Source: Acanthamoeba castellanii str. Neff (lineage: Eukaryota; Discosea; Longamoebia; Acanthamoebidae). From it: a stretch of 46,317 nucleotides of DNA. The first letter of the stretch is position 1. Each line of letters begins with the position of its first letter. The notes below the pieces were generated by a model, which saw only the letters and a program-made list of their open reading frames with translations, searched no databases and was not told the origin of the DNA. Position numbers and translations under genes: made by a program. Shown piece by piece: positions 1-9,369 of this stretch. The stretch covers positions 105,592 through 151,908 of the forward strand of contig NW_004457434.1 of assembly GCF_000313135.1 (NCBI RefSeq), written 5' to 3'.

Positions 1-2867
1 TTACCTGGCCCACAGCCACAACCACACATTATTGTCATCAGATCAGCAACAATGAAGCAACAAACATCTTTGTACCCATGCCAAAGGCAGAGGTGGCAAC
101 AATGACCTTGAGTTCATCCGCCATCCACTGGTCCTGATAGAGAGAAGAGAGGCATTACTTGATGCAGATTCATTCATGGTGGCAAAGGATGTTGGTACAT
201 GTATGTAGTCCTTGTTGTCCTCTTTCTGGTAGTATTTTCCTGCAGCAATGCCTGCGTTCTGAAGCAAGCAAAAGTAGGAGGTGCAAAAGTGAGTTGGTGT
301 GGTTCAGTTTGTGCAGTTGAAGGGGACAACCTGGAGGGCCTTGCAGAGCAAATTGACTGTTCCAACCGTGAGGGCATAGACAATGCCACAGTCATCAGGC
401 CAGTTTGCCTTGATCCACTCTATCAGTTGCTGCTCCCCATGAGTGCGATCAATCACAGACAGACTGACCACACACACCACACCACAGTGAATGAGTCACA
501 TTGATTAGCTGAAGTAAAAAAAAAAAAAAAAGGATAGGGTCTGTACCTCAGTTCTCTTCTTGGTGGGTTATTGATGAAGAAGATGGGATCATGGAGATGG
601 AGGTTTTCACAGACTTTCTCAATTACTGGGGGAGGCGCAGTTGCTGTTGTAGTGGTGATGGGCACATGTGGAAACTTTTCCCTCAATTGGCTCAAATTCT
701 ATGCCAAGCAGATAAGTGAGTAATGCTGTGTTGTGTGGGCATGTGCCTGTGTGTGTGTGCCAAGCAGAAACATACCATGTATTGGGGGCGGAAATGCTCC
801 CACTCATGGAGTACATGAGCCTCATCCACCACAAATCGGGCCAAGCAGCCCCTGTCATGCAATTTCTGCTGACCAAAACCACAAGAGTCAGGGTCAAGGC
901 AATGCTGATATCAGATGAAACTGGGGTGTGTCTGTACCTTGAATACCTCTTGTGCATAAGGCTGGAAGAAGGTCTCTGGTGCAACATAACACAGCTTCAG
1001 CTGCAAGCGGGAGGTTGCAGCACCATCCCGCAGTTCTGTCCCCCAAGCAATGTGTCAGAAAGTTAAGAGCAAGAAAGACCAAGTTTGGTGGTTTGCTTGC
1101 CTTGAAGGATTTCATCACGCTGGGCGCTTGAAAGGTCGCTGTGAAGAGGCTTGGCAATCTTTCTGGTGAACCTTGACGCCAGATGGTTGTGCTGCCCATC
1201 CGTCACAAACATAGAACATTATTGATGTTAGCACAAAACAGTGACAAGTAGCCACTTGAAGCTGATGGCGCCAACCTGGTCGTTCATCAGTGACTTCAGC
1301 GGGCTGATGACGACCGTGACGCCGTTCGCATAAAGTGCAGGAAGCTGTTGTGGATGTTAAGCAATAATGAAAGGCATCATCGCATTTGCAGAATGGGGAG
1401 TAGCACCTCGTAGCAGAGGCTCTTGCCGGCCCCCGTGGTAAACAGCACAAAGATGTCCTCACCGCTGAGTGCTGCGTTGATGGCCTCCTCCTGCATTGGA
1501 CGAAACCTCCTGAATTGGTAGACCTGCGATGGCACATACATGATTGCCATGTTAGACTACGAAGAAGATGATGGTAAATGACTGGTGAGTTTGTGCTTTA
1601 CCCGCGACAGCGTGTCTCGTATGCTCTCCGTCCACGGGAACGTTTGGCGCCACTTCTCATCTGCGCGAACACAAGGGTTAGCGATCGGCGAGGAAGATAA
1701 TTGAGAAGCGTTGGAGTGAGACCCAAGGCAACTGCGCTGGCTTGCGGGTTGGCCATAAACAGAGCAAAGCGCTCCTTCCGCTGTTTGAGCTGCTCCACGA
1801 GCTCTTCCCTGGACAAATGAATAAACAAGAGAGTGAGCGTCGGTGCATCTGCAATCACAAATATTGCACATTGCGTCAGCGTGCCTCTGTGTATGGAAGT
1901 ATGCAAGAGCGTCCTCGAATTGGCCTACAGCGCTGAGCACCCCTTCAACGATCCGTAGGTGCTCGATTTGTTGCTCGATTCTCTGCGACGGGCGCTGCGC
2001 GTAGGGCGCTATGCACCAAAGAGAGGGGGGGAACAGTATCAGTACAATCATCGTCAAACCATGATTGATTGCGAATGTTAGAGCTGTTAGGGTGGGAGGC
2101 GCTGCGCGCACCGACGAAGGACGGAAGTTGGGCCAACCACTCGTGCTCTGGAGTTGTTGTGGCACTTGCGGCGCCCGGCCGCGCCGATTGTGTGTCTGGG
2201 TTGCGCTGCTCTTCTTCTCCATCGTTCTCGCTCTTGGTGATGAAGAATGGCGCAGGCACGGACTGATCGCCTCCTTCGTCATTCACCTCTTTTTTCGGCA
2301 GCAGGCCTGCCCAACGAGGCTCCTCGACGAGCTCCGAGTTCTTCTCCTTCTCCTCGATCTCCAGCTCCATGTCTTCTTCTCCTTGCTCCTCCTCGACCAA
2401 GTCGACCAGGTCGACCAGATCTTTCTCCTCCTCCTCCTCTTCTTTACCTTCATCGTCTTTTCCTCCGTCCTCTTCTTCGTTCTTCCCTTCCTCCTCTTGT
2501 TCTTCTTCGTCGTTCTCCACCACGACATCGTTGAGCATCGACAGCAGTTGCTCTTGCTCTCTGGTCAAGCCCGCCGTGCTGCTCTCCTCCCCATCGGGTG
2601 CTCTACCTTGCCCTTCGGGCGCGAGCGCAGCATCCGCCTCTTCGCGACCTGGCCCTGAGGCGTCAGCCAGTACTGCGGTGACGGTGGGTGCAGTCAGGTG
2701 TGTAAGTAAGTACCCTCATCGAGAGAGGGCGAAGAAGCTGGCGATGAATGGTTGGTTGGCCCTTCTTCGGCGTCTTCATCGTGCAGCGCCTTGCTCTGTT
2801 CTACTGCTGGCAAGTCCGCGTCGCCTTTGGCCTGCTGTTGGTGATGTTCTGCTTCTGCTTCGTCCAT
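1..2867 (-). CDS. RECQL: RecQ-family DNA helicase, RECQ1-like (3' end outside window)
   Basis: ATP-dependent 3'-5' DNA helicase of the RecQ family, a nuclear DNA repair/recombination enzyme. Read from the right, the first exon starts at 2867 (MDEAEAEHH), followed by a long Glu/Asp-rich segment (about 2560-2090), a short coiled coil (RIEQQIEHLRIVEG, near 1960) and another helix (REELVEQLKQRKERF). Then come PWTESIRDTLSRVYQFRRFR and RecQ motif 0/I (FRPMQEEAIN, TTGAGKSLCYE), motif Ia (ISPLKSLMNDQV, near 1290), LCYVAPETFF (near 970), motif II (VVDEAHVLHEWEHFRPQY, near 820), motif III (ITTTTATAPPPV, near 650), EQQLIEWIKANWP (near 410), LQNAGIAAGKYYQ and motif V (VIVATSAFGMGTKM, near 90). The coiled coil before FPW and the order of motifs match RECQ1 best. 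The zinc-binding/RQC part lies beyond base 1. Motifs are recognisable but diverged, and GC is lower in the last 1.2 kb than in neighbouring genes. At least eight introns. Family certain, subfamily inferred. Confidence 0.9.
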
Positions 2868-3243
2868 GGACGATGCGCGTAACAGCGTCGAGAGGTCACG
2901 TTGCAGGTAGAGAGGAGATTTGATACAATCAATTAATCGGGGAAGAGCGCGAATCTGAAGTCCAGAGGGGGCAAACCGGTGAAGAGGTTGAGGAAAAGCG
3001 GCCCAACAGTAAAGGAAGGTGATACCGCACGACGTCTCCCATGGCTCTCATGACAGTCTTGTGGTGGCGCACTCACCCACCGCGCCAGGAAATATCCGCG
3101 CACTCTAGCACCCAATCCTCTCCACCTTCATCAGCGGCACGTGAAGACGGTGGTCACGACACCTTTGGTTGATAAGGCCGTTAGAGAAGGTTTTATTTAC
3201 ACTTAGGAACTAAGGTTCTGGTTGGCCCGGGCTATGTCGTGTT
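2868..3243. other. Intergenic: promoter side of RecQ gene, 3' side of CmcJ-like gene
   Basis: This 376-bp stretch separates the stop of the CmcJ-like gene (3244) from the RecQ start (2867). Both genes are on the minus strand, so it should hold the terminator of the first and the promoter of the second. Short open frames exist on the minus strand but all three frames are partly open and none shows a recognisable domain, so no gene is called. An upstream non-coding or coding exon of the RecQ gene cannot be excluded. Confidence 0.4.
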
Positions 3244-4119
3244 CTACTGGTGTTCGATGGTCGGGGAGGAGGGTGCGAAGAAGGCGATGGTGCGCACTTC
3301 GATGCTCTCCCTTGGCTTCGGGTCAGCGGGCGACGTCGGGTCGCGGAAGGCGGTGTGGGCCACGAAGCGCGCCGTCTCGCCGTCGTCGACCGAGTCGTAG
3401 ACCTTGAGCAAGAGCGCCTCGTTCTTGTGCATGTGCGGGAAGTAGTAGTACTGCTGGTCGGGCTGGTGGCGGACGGAGTAGACCTCGCCCGTGCGGTCGC
3501 TGTAGACGAGGTCCGTGGCGACGAAGTCCTCGCGTTTGATGGTGCGCGCGTCGCTGACGGCCAGCGGGAGCTCTTCGACGGGCGACGCGCTGATGGACCG
3601 CCACACGTTGATGAAGGCGAAGCGATTGTTGAGCCTCGTGGCCAGCTTCTCCGGGTCGCTGGTGAGGTCCTTCACGCGCTGCGGACCTGACTTGACGGTG
3701 TAGTCGTTGTGCACCCGGTGCACGGCCTCGCGACGGCCCTTCTCCTTGGGCGCACGGACGGTGTGGTCGAACACCTGCACGTCGCTGGCGCCCGTGATGG
3801 CCTTCACCAGCTCGATCACCTCGGGGTAGTAGTGCTCCTGCACATGGGCGTCATCGTAGAAGTCCTTCACGTGCGTGTTGTGGGGCTCCAGCGTGAAGCC
3901 CTCCCGGTCGAGAGTCGGCTTTTCGTCGGCGCTGCCCTGCTCGAGCAGCGGGCGAGCGTTGTAGACCCGCGCCGGCACCCACTCCTCCTCGAAATTGGTG
4001 CGCGGGAGCGAGGGATTGGCCGCAGGATCGACGAGCACGAAGGGCTTGGCGTCGGTGGGCGGCAGGAAGTTGAGCTTGGTCTCGACAAAGGGGAGCGAGG
4101 GCGTAGGGATGGTGGCCAT
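3244..4119 (-). CDS. CmcJ/AsaB/NvfI-like oxidoreductase family protein
   Basis: An intronless 291-residue protein of the family that includes CmcJ (the cephamycin 7-methoxylation P8 partner), fungal AsaB and NvfI-type non-heme iron enzymes. Most characterised members act in bacterial or fungal secondary metabolism; the substrate here is unknown. Family hallmarks in order: KLNFLPP near residue 17, VQVFDHTVRAP (about 113-123), HRVHNDYTVKSGPQRV (about 133-148), RFAFINVWRSI (about 166-176), PVEELPLAVSDAR, EVYSVRHQPDQQYYYFPHM, NEALLLKVYDS, VAHTAFRDP and the terminal PRESIEVRTIAFF. The length is that of full family members. The start at 4119 follows an AT-richer leader with a TATATA at 4211-4216. 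Being intronless between intron-rich genes, and with relatives mainly in fungi and bacteria, it could have been acquired laterally; this is inference. The precise chemistry cannot be read from the sequence. Confidence 0.88.
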   Translation of the reverse strand: MATIPTPSLPFVETKLNFLPPTDAKPFVLVDPAANPSLPRTNFEEEWVPARVYNARPLLEQGSADEKPTLDREGFTLEPHNTHVKDFYDDAHVQEHYYPEVIELVKAITGASDVQVFDHTVRAPKEKGRREAVHRVHNDYTVKSGPQRVKDLTSDPEKLATRLNNRFAFINVWRSISASPVEELPLAVSDARTIKREDFVATDLVYSDRTGEVYSVRHQPDQQYYYFPHMHKNEALLLKVYDSVDDGETARFVAHTAFRDPTSPADPKPRESIEVRTIAFFAPSSPTIEHQ

Positions 4120-4653
4120 GGTTGTAAGCTACGAGTGCTTCTGGGCTATGAAGTTGGTTAGCGTTTGAGTTTGTTGCGAAGTGATTGCTGTCTGCAAGCG
4201 GCCATCCTCTTATATACCTTGGTGGTCGGCGCCATCGAGCATCGCCAAAGCCCTATCGCCGACCACCAAGCGGTCGAGGCCTCCGACCCTAGGATGACAT
4301 GCCAAGCATGCCACGGCTTGTCGCCGACAGCATAAAGAGCCGAGACACTTTCGGCGGAAGCAGATCGACACATCGAAGCGGGACATGTGTGAAGAAGGCC
4401 GCATGCCTATTAGTGAACGAATGAATGAGAATCTTTTCAAAATTCTGTTGAAATAGTTAAATGGATAGGTAAATTACGTTATTTTGGTGATTATTTTGAG
4501 GAATCACTCACATGTGTCGATTGAGGGTTTGAATAGAGAACCTTGACAGGGCAGAATCACCGTACGTGGTGCATTGTTTTGGCGGCGGACAAGAGATTTT
4601 CTCCGCTTCAAGCGGTTTGGCGACTGGCGGGAAAGAAGGTAAAATTCAATTCA
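4120..4653. promoter_or_regulatory. Divergent promoter region of CmcJ-like gene and TRMO
   Basis: Divergent intergenic stretch of 534 bp between the CmcJ-like start (4119, minus) and TRMO start (4654, plus). The part next to TRMO (4430-4520) is AT-rich. The part next to the CmcJ-like gene holds TATATA at 4211-4216 and, directly upstream of it on the minus strand, a perfect 14-bp inverted repeat listed separately. An in-frame ATG for TRMO also exists at 4543 but the segment 4543-4653 has no similarity that I recognise. Confidence 0.5.
4218..4270. repeat. Perfect 14-bp inverted repeat upstream of the CmcJ-like gene
   Basis: Arm CTTGGTGGTCGGCG at 4218-4231 is the exact reverse complement of CGCCGACCACCAAG at 4257-4270, with a 25-base spacer. 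It lies right behind the TATATA box (4211-4216) about 100 bases upstream of the CmcJ-like start. Just beyond the right arm, 4272-4288 holds a second, imperfect palindrome centred on AGGCCT with GGTCG/CGACC ends, so the GGTCG core recurs. A binding site for a dimeric regulator or an RNA hairpin are both possible; which one is not visible from sequence. Confidence 0.7.
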
Positions 4654-6071
4654 ATGGAGATGGAGCTCGATTTGACTGCCGCGGCACAGCCGCAGGCCAC
4701 CAGCACAGGGCGGGCATGCCCTCTTTGTGCCCCCGCCCGTCCTAATCCTCCCGCTCCCGTTGTTCAAATGAGCGATGCCGAGCTCCAATTCTTCGGCATA
4801 GGGGGCGAGTGGCTCGGCTGGCCCATCTGCGGCGTACATCTTCACCAATTCAAAGTCGGCCAAGCACGAGAGATCAAAGCACAGGGGGCGGAGGTGCTGG
4901 CACGAGAAGAGACCGGAACGATGGAGGAGGGCGCTGCCCAGCTTGGGCACAAGCGGCGACGATCCGAGCCCAAGAGCGAGGGGGAGCCACAGGAGCAGAA
5001 GAGGAAGGGAAAGAAGAGGGGTAAGAAGCAGAAGGCGCTGACGCCACTCGACCATGTGCCGCTCCAACCCATCGGCCTGTTCGAGTCGTGCTTCCTGGAG
5101 CGACACGGCACCCCGCGCCAAGGCCTCCTCGTGCCCTCGTCGCGCGGCAAGCTCACGCTACGCCGGTGCCGTCCATCTTCATCAGTCGCCTCAACTTCAG
5201 TCTCGCGCTAACCACATGGCGCGCGCACGCACACACACACGCAACACGCAACAGGTCCGAGGTGTTGACGAATCCCAAGGACGCGCTGATCGGGCTCGAG
5301 GGCCACTCGCACGTGTGGATCGTCTTCCTCTTCCACAACAACGTGGGCAACCCCAAGAACCGGGTACAGCCGCCGCGCCTCGGCGGGCGCAAGCTCGGCA
5401 TGCTGGCCACCCGCACGCCCCACCGCCCATGTCCAATCGGCCTGAGCGTGGCCCGCGTCGAGTCGATCGAGGGCGAGACGCTGCACCTGTCGGGCGTCGA
5501 CCTGGTCAACAACACGCCCGTGCTCGACATCAAACCCTACATTCCGCGCTACGACGCCATCACCGACGCCATCACGGCCGAGTGGCTCGTGGAGCTGGAC
5601 GGCAAGCAGAAGAAAGACGGCGAGGAGGACGAGCAGGAGGAGTCTGGCAGCGGGCGACTGCAGGTGCAGATGTCGAACGAGGCCGTCGAGAGCCTGCAGC
5701 GTCACGCGCACGCGCTGCGCTTCTTCAAGAACGACTGGGAGCGGGCCAGGCGGTGTATCGAGGAGGTGCTCGCGCTCGACATCCGAACGCTCCACATGAA
5801 GCGGAAGCACAGGGAGGGCACCTACGACGTGCGGATCGACGTGATGAACATCACCTTCGTCGTCAACACCGATAGCCGGGTGTGCACGGTGCAGCGGATC
5901 GACCTGTGGCCCGAGAGCTACGACTACGAGGACTTCAACGAGGTCAAGAAGAAGCGACTCACGCCCGCTAGCCTCGCCGAGCGGCCGGTCGACGTCGGTA
6001 CCAGCACCAGCAGCGCCGCGGACACCAACACAACCAGCACCAGCACCAGCGACGACAGTCACAAGGACTAG
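4654..6071 (+). CDS. TRMO: tRNA (adenine(37)-N6)-methyltransferase TRMO (TsaA/YaeB family)
   Basis: SAM-dependent enzyme that adds the N6-methyl group to t6A37 of certain tRNAs next to the anticodon. Two exons, 4654-5165 and 5255-6071, joined in frame across a GT-AG intron rich in CA (442 residues). The TsaA-like beta-barrel domain starts at LQPIGLFESCFLERHGTPRQ in exon 1 and continues in exon 2 with IGLEGHSHVWIVFLFHNN, VQPPRLGGRKLGMLATRTPH, RPCPIGLSVARVE, LSGVDLVNNTPVLDIKPYIP; these are the family signatures, including the PHRPxPIGL loop. A variable C-terminal region follows. The N-terminal 100 residues carry CPLC and, 40-odd residues later, ICGVHLHQF, a possible zinc site not typical of the family, then a basic stretch (KRKGKKRGKKQK) that could act in nuclear targeting. 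Start 4654 (MEMELDL) chosen; an in-frame ATG at 4543 would add 37 residues. It ends 50 bp from the stop of the convergent Arf gene. Confidence 0.93.
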
Positions 6072-6121
6072 GCGCCATGTGTGTTGTGTGGATGATGATG
6101 AATGTGCACACGAGTGAGCAC

Positions 6122-6988
6122 TTACTTCTTCTTGGTCTTCTTGCTCCTGGCGAGGAGCTGCTCGGTGAGCCAGTCGATGCCCTGGGTGAGGCCCTCGCCC
6201 GAGCGGGCGCAGGCCGACTGGACGTGAACCGCTCGGCCCTCCTGCGCCAGCCGGCCGAGGTCCAACAGCTCGGCCACCTCGGCGGCCGAGGCCGCCTTGG
6301 GCAGATCGCACTTGTTGGCGAACACCAGCACCGACGCGTCCTTGATCTCGGCGTCGTCCACTATTCGCAGGAACTCGTTCTTGGCGTCCTCCATACGTCC
6401 CACGTCGCTCGAGTCCACCACGAAGATCAGCGCGTCTGTGGGCAAAGCGCAACACAGAACACCACCATCGCCACCCAACACCAACACCAACACGTGTTCA
6501 GATGAGATGAGCTGCTTACCAGTGCCCACGAAGTAGTGTCGCCAGAGAGGTCGGATCTTGTCTTGGCCGCCCACGTCCTGTCCCAGCACGTGCGCAGCGG
6601 AATGAAAGCCACGTCGCGCCGAGGTTCAGAGAAGAGATCGCGTGGTGTGTCGGGGCTGGCGAATGAAGCGCGCCGGAAAAAAGAGGGGTGTGCTCGCACC
6701 CACACGTTGAGGGCGATGTTCTTGAGTTTGATGGTCTCGACATTGAAGCCCACGGTGGGAATGCTCTCGTACTCCTGCTCTCCCTTGAGGTGGTGCACGA
6801 TCGCTGTTTGGCCAAACACAGTGAGCTGATATTTAGCTAAATAAAGTAATGAATAAAAAAAGAACGAAAACGAAAACGAAGGCGGAGTGGAGGGGGGGAT
6901 AACTTGTTTTGCCGGCGTTGTCGAGGCCCAACATGAGGACGCGAACCTTCTGCCGTCCCGTCAACATTCGCATCACGGAGTTGCCCAT
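6122..6988 (-). CDS. Arf-family small GTPase
   Basis: Membrane-traffic GTPase of the Arf family, 186 residues in four exons (6988-6904, 6803-6700, 6577-6520, 6435-6122; lengths add up in frame). The N-terminus MGNSVMRMLTGRQKVRVLML has Gly2 for N-myristoylation and the Arf amphipathic helix. Motifs: P-loop GLDNAGKTT, switch I IPTVGFNVETIKLKNI, the Arf-specific WDVGGQDKIRPLWRHYF switch II, and G4 FANKCDLP, where Arf1 has NKQD. The G5 region is QSACARSGEG and WLTEQLL closes the domain. The C-terminus is unusually basic (RSKKTKKK), which could add a second membrane contact. It is closer to class I-III Arf than to Arl2/Arl3, but NKCD and weaker conservation after switch II suggest a divergent Arf or an Arf-like protein. 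The gene is convergent with TRMO and divergent from the RhoGEF. Confidence 0.93.
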
Positions 6989-7397
6989 TTAACGTTTATG
7001 TGTACAGGAGAGACGAAGCCGACGAGCAGGAGAGTTTGATTGATTCAATCTGTTCCGAGAGGCAAGAAGAAAGAAGAGCGCAAGAAGAGAAAGAACGTGG
7101 GCAAACACCGGAAAACGAGAGGTGATTGGAAATTTGGTGTCTGGCTTGCGAAAAAGTTGTCGACCCTTTCAGACCGCGTGAGGACACAGACACTCCACTC
7201 GCGCACAGTGCTCCGCAGCTCTCTTCGTGTTGTGTTGGTTGGTCAGAGCACGCAAGGGTTTGAAAAGCACCGCGAGCCAGGTTGGCAGCGCTGGGACTGG
7301 TGGATAATTTTCCGTTACGGTAATACCTGGTAGAATAAAATTAATTAAGTGGGTAACTCGCACGCGAAGCTGGCGGCAAACCCAAACTTTGTTGAGG
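6989..7397. promoter_or_regulatory. Divergent intergenic region, Arf gene / RhoGEF gene
   Basis: About 400 bp between two divergent starts. The RhoGEF side ends in an AT-rich run (7330-7350) that looks like the 3' end of an intron (polypyrimidine-poor, ends in AAG before TGGGTAAC), so the RhoGEF transcript may have an upstream exon here. No other gene is visible. Confidence 0.35.
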
Positions 7398-9331
7398 ATG
7401 ATGATGCTGGCCGAAGCCGAGGCACCGTCACCACTCGCTTCGCCGGTGCTGACGGCTTGTCCCGTTCCAACAAGCCCAAAAGCAACTGCCCCACTGGAAG
7501 ATGGACCCCTGAGTGCTGCGACCGCGACCACCAGTGCCTCGCCAGGCGAAGCGCTGCGCGTGGAGCTGCTGCTGGAGAAGCTGCGCGTACAGGCCGAACT
7601 GCTGCGCGTCAAAGATGAACAAATCAAACACCTCCACATCCAACTCTCCCTCGCCTCCCAATCTTCTTCTACCCCTCTTCATCTTCATCTTCTCCTTCCT
7701 CTTTACCAACAGCACCGGCTACGTCCGACGTGGACCAATCATCTTCCTCTACTTCTTCATCTTCATCATCTTTTTCCTCTACAACGCAAGCTGGTAGCGG
7801 CGGTGGTGCCGCAGCTGCGCTGTCGGGCGCCATGCTGGAACAGGAGGCAGTGGGGCTGCAGGAGCTGCTCGTGCGGTACGACCAGCTGGAGAAGGCCCTC
7901 ATCGAGGTCGCCGTCTCCGCGACCAAGGCCCTCAACTCCTCCACTTCCACGCCCACCCGCAAGCCGCCCTCCTCGACCAACCTTCGCAGTCGCGTATGTT
8001 CTTCGCTGCGTGCGGGCGTGCTTTGTGTGTGTGTGTGGCAGTGGTGTGGTGTGTGCGATCAGTGTACCATGTGTGCGTGTTGTGTGTCGTGTTGCGTGAC
8101 TGACGGGTGAATGACAGATGCAACACCGCCGGTTGGGGAGTGAGGCCGCACAACCGGCGAGCAACGCGGCCGAGGAGGAAGAGGAGGAGGCGGCGCCCGT
8201 GCCGCTTCCGCCGCTGCCAGCGCTGCCGGTGCTCGTCCAGAAGCGGGCCTCGCTCGCCGACATCCGCCGCAAGCTCGAAGAGGAACCCGCATCGATCAAC
8301 GAGAAAGACACAACCGTACGCCGCATCGCGACGCCTTCAACGTTTTCGCCTGCTCGCAGCTATAATTGACTGGGCCGTGTTGTGTTCCGCACAGGGCCAA
8401 ACACCGCTGCATATGGCGTGCAGCAATGCGACCAATGTGGAGGTCGTGCGGGCGCTTATCGCCGCGGGAGCCAGTGTCACCGAAGCTGATTCCAACGGGT
8501 GGACTGCACTTCACTGTATGGTGCTCCCTCCTCTTCCTTGTCGCAGACAATTCTTAACACGAAACACACGAAACACGACACGACACGACACACGACACCC
8601 AGATGCGTGTATGGAGAATGCCCACAAGGATCTCATTTGGCTCCTGCGTACGACTTGACCACTGGCGTCCAGCAAGCCGTGTGACGTTAGGCTGGTCCAT
8701 TTATTGACGCATTTTTGGTGGTGTTGTGCGTTTGGTGTGCGATCGGGCAGTGTCTTCCGGAGCCGACCCGTCGGCAGCCAATCTGGATGGCACGCGGCCA
8801 ATGCACTACCTGGTCTGCCGCAAGGCCATCGAATACAACCGCGAGACCGTGGACCACATCCGCGGGGCCGTCCTGTGCCTCCTCAAGGGCGGCGTCGACG
8901 TCAACCAGCCCAACAGGTACCCGCCCATTCCTCTCCCATTCCAGCGATTCAAGCAGATTTTAACTCCGACCAGGAACGGAGACACGCCGCTGCATTTGGC
9001 CGCACTCCACGATGGCTACGAAGTGGCCCAAGTGCTGATCGACTCGGGCGCCGACCCATCGATTACCAACGGGTACACGAATCTTCAACCGTGTGGTCTG
9101 CAAGAAAAGAAAAGGAAAAGAAAACTAAGGTCTGGCGTGCTTGCAGGCTCGGAGAGACGGTGCTGCACTATGCGATCATGGCCAACAAGAAGGTGATTGT
9201 GGAGAAGCTGCTCGAGAAGGGGATGGATCCCCGCATCGATTCGACGCCTTCGGTGCCCTCGCCGCTCCAGATGGCCGCCAATCTCGGCCCCGCGGGCAAG
9301 GAGATGTACGCGCTTCTGCGCGGTACGACCT

Positions 9332-9369
<38 letters not shown>

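Noticed and set aside
2065..2923. Plus-strand Ser- and Leu-rich frames
   Set aside because: Antisense to the acidic N-terminus of the RecQ gene, whose exon 1 starts with a good ATG and splices in frame.
3250..4161. Long plus-strand frames opposite the CmcJ-like gene
   Set aside because: Antisense shadows of a conserved single-exon gene in GC-rich sequence.
5208..6455. A 415-residue open frame on the minus strand
   Set aside because: It is antisense to TRMO exon 2 and overlaps the Arf gene in another frame; high GC at third codon positions keeps antisense frames open. It has no domain, while TRMO and Arf are unmistakable.
7349..7397. A frame beginning MGNSHAKL that looks like a myristoylated N-terminus for the RhoGEF
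   Set aside because: The first codon would be GTG unless an upstream exon ends in A and splices to TGGGTAAC. The frame also does not match that of the coiled coil. Possible, but not supported enough to set the start.
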